A stretch of 64,000 nt of DNA from Porphyra umbilicalis (lineage: Eukaryota; Rhodophyta; Bangiophyceae; Bangiales; Bangiaceae). Positions 62,806-64,000 of this stretch are shown piece after piece. The position numbers were made by a program, and so were the translations under genes. The stretch is taken from assembly GCA_002049455.2 (NCBI GenBank), contig KV918874.1:62001-126000 (forward strand), given 5' to 3'. The notes below the pieces were generated by a model that did not search any database, was not told where the DNA came from, and saw nothing but the letters and a program-made list of their open reading frames with translations. Position 1 is the stretch's first letter. Each line of letters opens with the position of its first letter.

Positions 62806-64000
62806 TCACACCGCCGTCACCTCGTACACGGCGTCGACGGGCACCCCCGTGCGCCGCACCGCCGCGCCGTCGCTCCACCGCACGTCCACCGCCAGCACCG
62901 CCGCGGCGGGGCCGAGGCCAACGTGCACGACGCGGAGGTTGTCGGTCGAGCCCGACCCGCCCGCGCCGCCGACGCGCCGCCGCAGCGCGCGGGTGCCGTC
63001 GCCGCTGCCAGCGTCGGCGACGGTCACCGTGACGAGCGCGCCGGTCGGCGCGGCGCGGCGGTCGGGGCTGCGCCCGACGGCGACTTCGAGCCAGTGCGGC
63101 GCCCCCCCCGCGGCGGTCGGCGGCGGGGGGACGCCCCGGAAGAGGTCCCACCCGCCGAGGGGCCCCTGCGCTGGCACCTCGGGGCCCGAGCCGACGAGCA
63201 AGTCGAGGGTGCCATCGCGGTCAAAGTCAAAGGCTTGCACCGAGTCGCCGGCCGCCGCCGTGACGACCGTCGCCCCGTGGTCGGTCGAGGCGGTGAAGCG
63301 GCCGCCGCCATCGCCGGTGAGGAGCACGTCTGGGCGGGGGCGGGCGGTGGTCCCGTCGGCCGCCGGTGGCGCCGACGAGAGAAACACGTCAATGTGGCCG
63401 TCATTGTTGAAATCCCCCACGGTCACGTCTGAGTGTCCGCGGAGGCCGGCCGCCGGCGGGGCGCCAAGGACAAAGTGGTCATTGTCCACGTTAAGCAGCA
63501 GCACGTCTGGCTCGGTTCCTTTGGCGAGATACACGTCCCACCGGCCGTCGCCGTTGGCGTCCAATTCGGCGGCGGCCCACACGGACTCGCCGACGCGGGC
63601 CCCGTCGGGGACGGCGCGCGTCCACGCGCGCGTGCGGTCCTCAAACGCAAAGTCACCGACCGCAATGTAGATGCGGAAGTAGGGAAAGGCGACAACGTCG
63701 AGCCGCCCGTCGCCATTGAGGTCGGTGAGGATGGCGCGCTCGATGCCCGCATCTTCCAAGCCCGTGCGGCCGCGCCAGCGCAGCAAGCGCCCCCCCCGGT
63801 TTTCCACAATGTGCTGCCGGTCGCGCGCGCCGCTCGACCCGCGCTGATAGTTGATGAGGATCAAGTCGAGGTCCCCGTCCTGGTCCAAGTCGACGAGCAG
63901 GGGCGTGCGGCCGCGGCCGCCGGGCGTGGCTGCCGCCAACCCAGTCTCCTCGTCGCCGCGGGCGAGCGAGCGGCGCGCGCTGGGGGAGGCCCGCAGGAGC
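62806..64000 (-). CDS. Second FG-GAP/UnbV beta-propeller protein, 5' end beyond the window
   Basis: A paralogue in type of the protein at 53.4 kb. The reading continues past the window edge at 64000, so the signal peptide and first propeller blades are not seen. Calcium-type loops in order: DLDQDGDLDLIL, DLNGDGRLDVVA, DANGDGRWDVYL, DFNNDGHIDVFL and DFDRDGTLDLLV. The UnbV end: PHWLEVAVGRS, GALVTVTVAD, NLRVVHVGLG, VDVRWSDGAAV, ending YEVTAV and stop at 62806. Sequence outside these motifs differs a great deal from the first copy, so the duplication is old or the two were acquired separately. Likely extracellular, by analogy. Confidence 0.9.
   Translation of the reverse strand, partial: LLRASPSARRSLARGDEETGLAAATPGGRGRTPLLVDLDQDGDLDLILINYQRGSSGARDRQHIVENRGGRLLRWRGRTGLEDAGIERAILTDLNGDGRLDVVAFPYFRIYIAVGDFAFEDRTRAWTRAVPDGARVGESVWAAAELDANGDGRWDVYLAKGTEPDVLLLNVDNDHFVLGAPPAAGLRGHSDVTVGDFNNDGHIDVFLSSAPPAADGTTARPRPDVLLTGDGGGRFTASTDHGATVVTAAAGDSVQAFDFDRDGTLDLLVGSGPEVPAQGPLGGWDLFRGVPPPPTAAGGAPHWLEVAVGRSPDRRAAPTGALVTVTVADAGSGDGTRALRRRVGGAGGSGSTDNLRVVHVGLGPAAAVLAVDVRWSDGAAVRRTGVPVDAVYEVTAV

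Noticed and set aside
1-64000. CRISPR array, bacterial operon or ribosomal RNA genes
   Set aside because: No regularly spaced identical repeats with unique spacers, no Shine-Dalgarno-linked gene strings and no rRNA-like sequence were seen. The gene content is eukaryotic.

Overview
The window reads as nuclear DNA of a GC-rich, intron-poor photosynthetic eukaryote. Evidence for this is the abundance of G/C homopolymers and GGC trinucleotide runs, proteins with Ala/Arg/Ser/Pro-rich plastid-transit-like leaders (a BASS transporter, a DUF2358 protein, a DMT transporter and a small plastid-type protein), mostly intronless host genes, and one clear GT-AG intron. A bangiophyte red alga of the Porphyra/Pyropia kind is my best inference, but no single feature proves it.

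Layout. Positions 1-3.4 kb hold low-complexity DNA and a 1.04-kb element bounded by 34-bp inverted repeats. Positions 3.4-11.4 kb are a decayed LINE with ORF1, a zinc-finger/reverse-transcriptase/endonuclease ORF2 and a 119-bp repeat at both ends. Positions 12.2-15.8 kb carry an uninterrupted Tnp2 (EnSpm/CACTA-type) transposase on the minus strand. A Gly-rich unknown gene lies at 16.8 kb and a very large Ala/Pro-rich membrane protein at 19.3-23.9 kb. The BASS transporter (25.5 kb) and DUF2358 gene (27.7 kb) follow. From about 29.5 to 44.3 kb the composition changes to visibly lower GC. This island carries tandem repeats, an interstitial telomere-like array, a long gene with a 561-bp higher-order repeat, a decayed JmjN/JmjC-like gene and a second, broken Tnp2 transposase. 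Positions 45-48 kb hold unrecognised split reading frames, and 49.3-51.5 kb a broken pogo-type transposase.

From 53.4 kb to the end lies a compact host gene cluster: a secreted FG-GAP/UnbV protein, a PDZ-like plastid protein, a small membrane protein, an SDF2 homologue, a spliced small plastid-type protein, a DMT-type transporter and a second UnbV protein running off the end. The genes do not form an obvious pathway. The common threads are plastid-envelope transport (BASS and DMT), the secretory route (SDF2 and two UnbV proteins), and a large transposon load.

Two window-wide patterns matter for reading the annotation. First, five otherwise intact genes change frame inside a G or C run, and in all five the run is exactly one base short of what the protein needs. 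Second, most in-frame stops sit where Gln or Trp would fit, which points to C-to-T decay.
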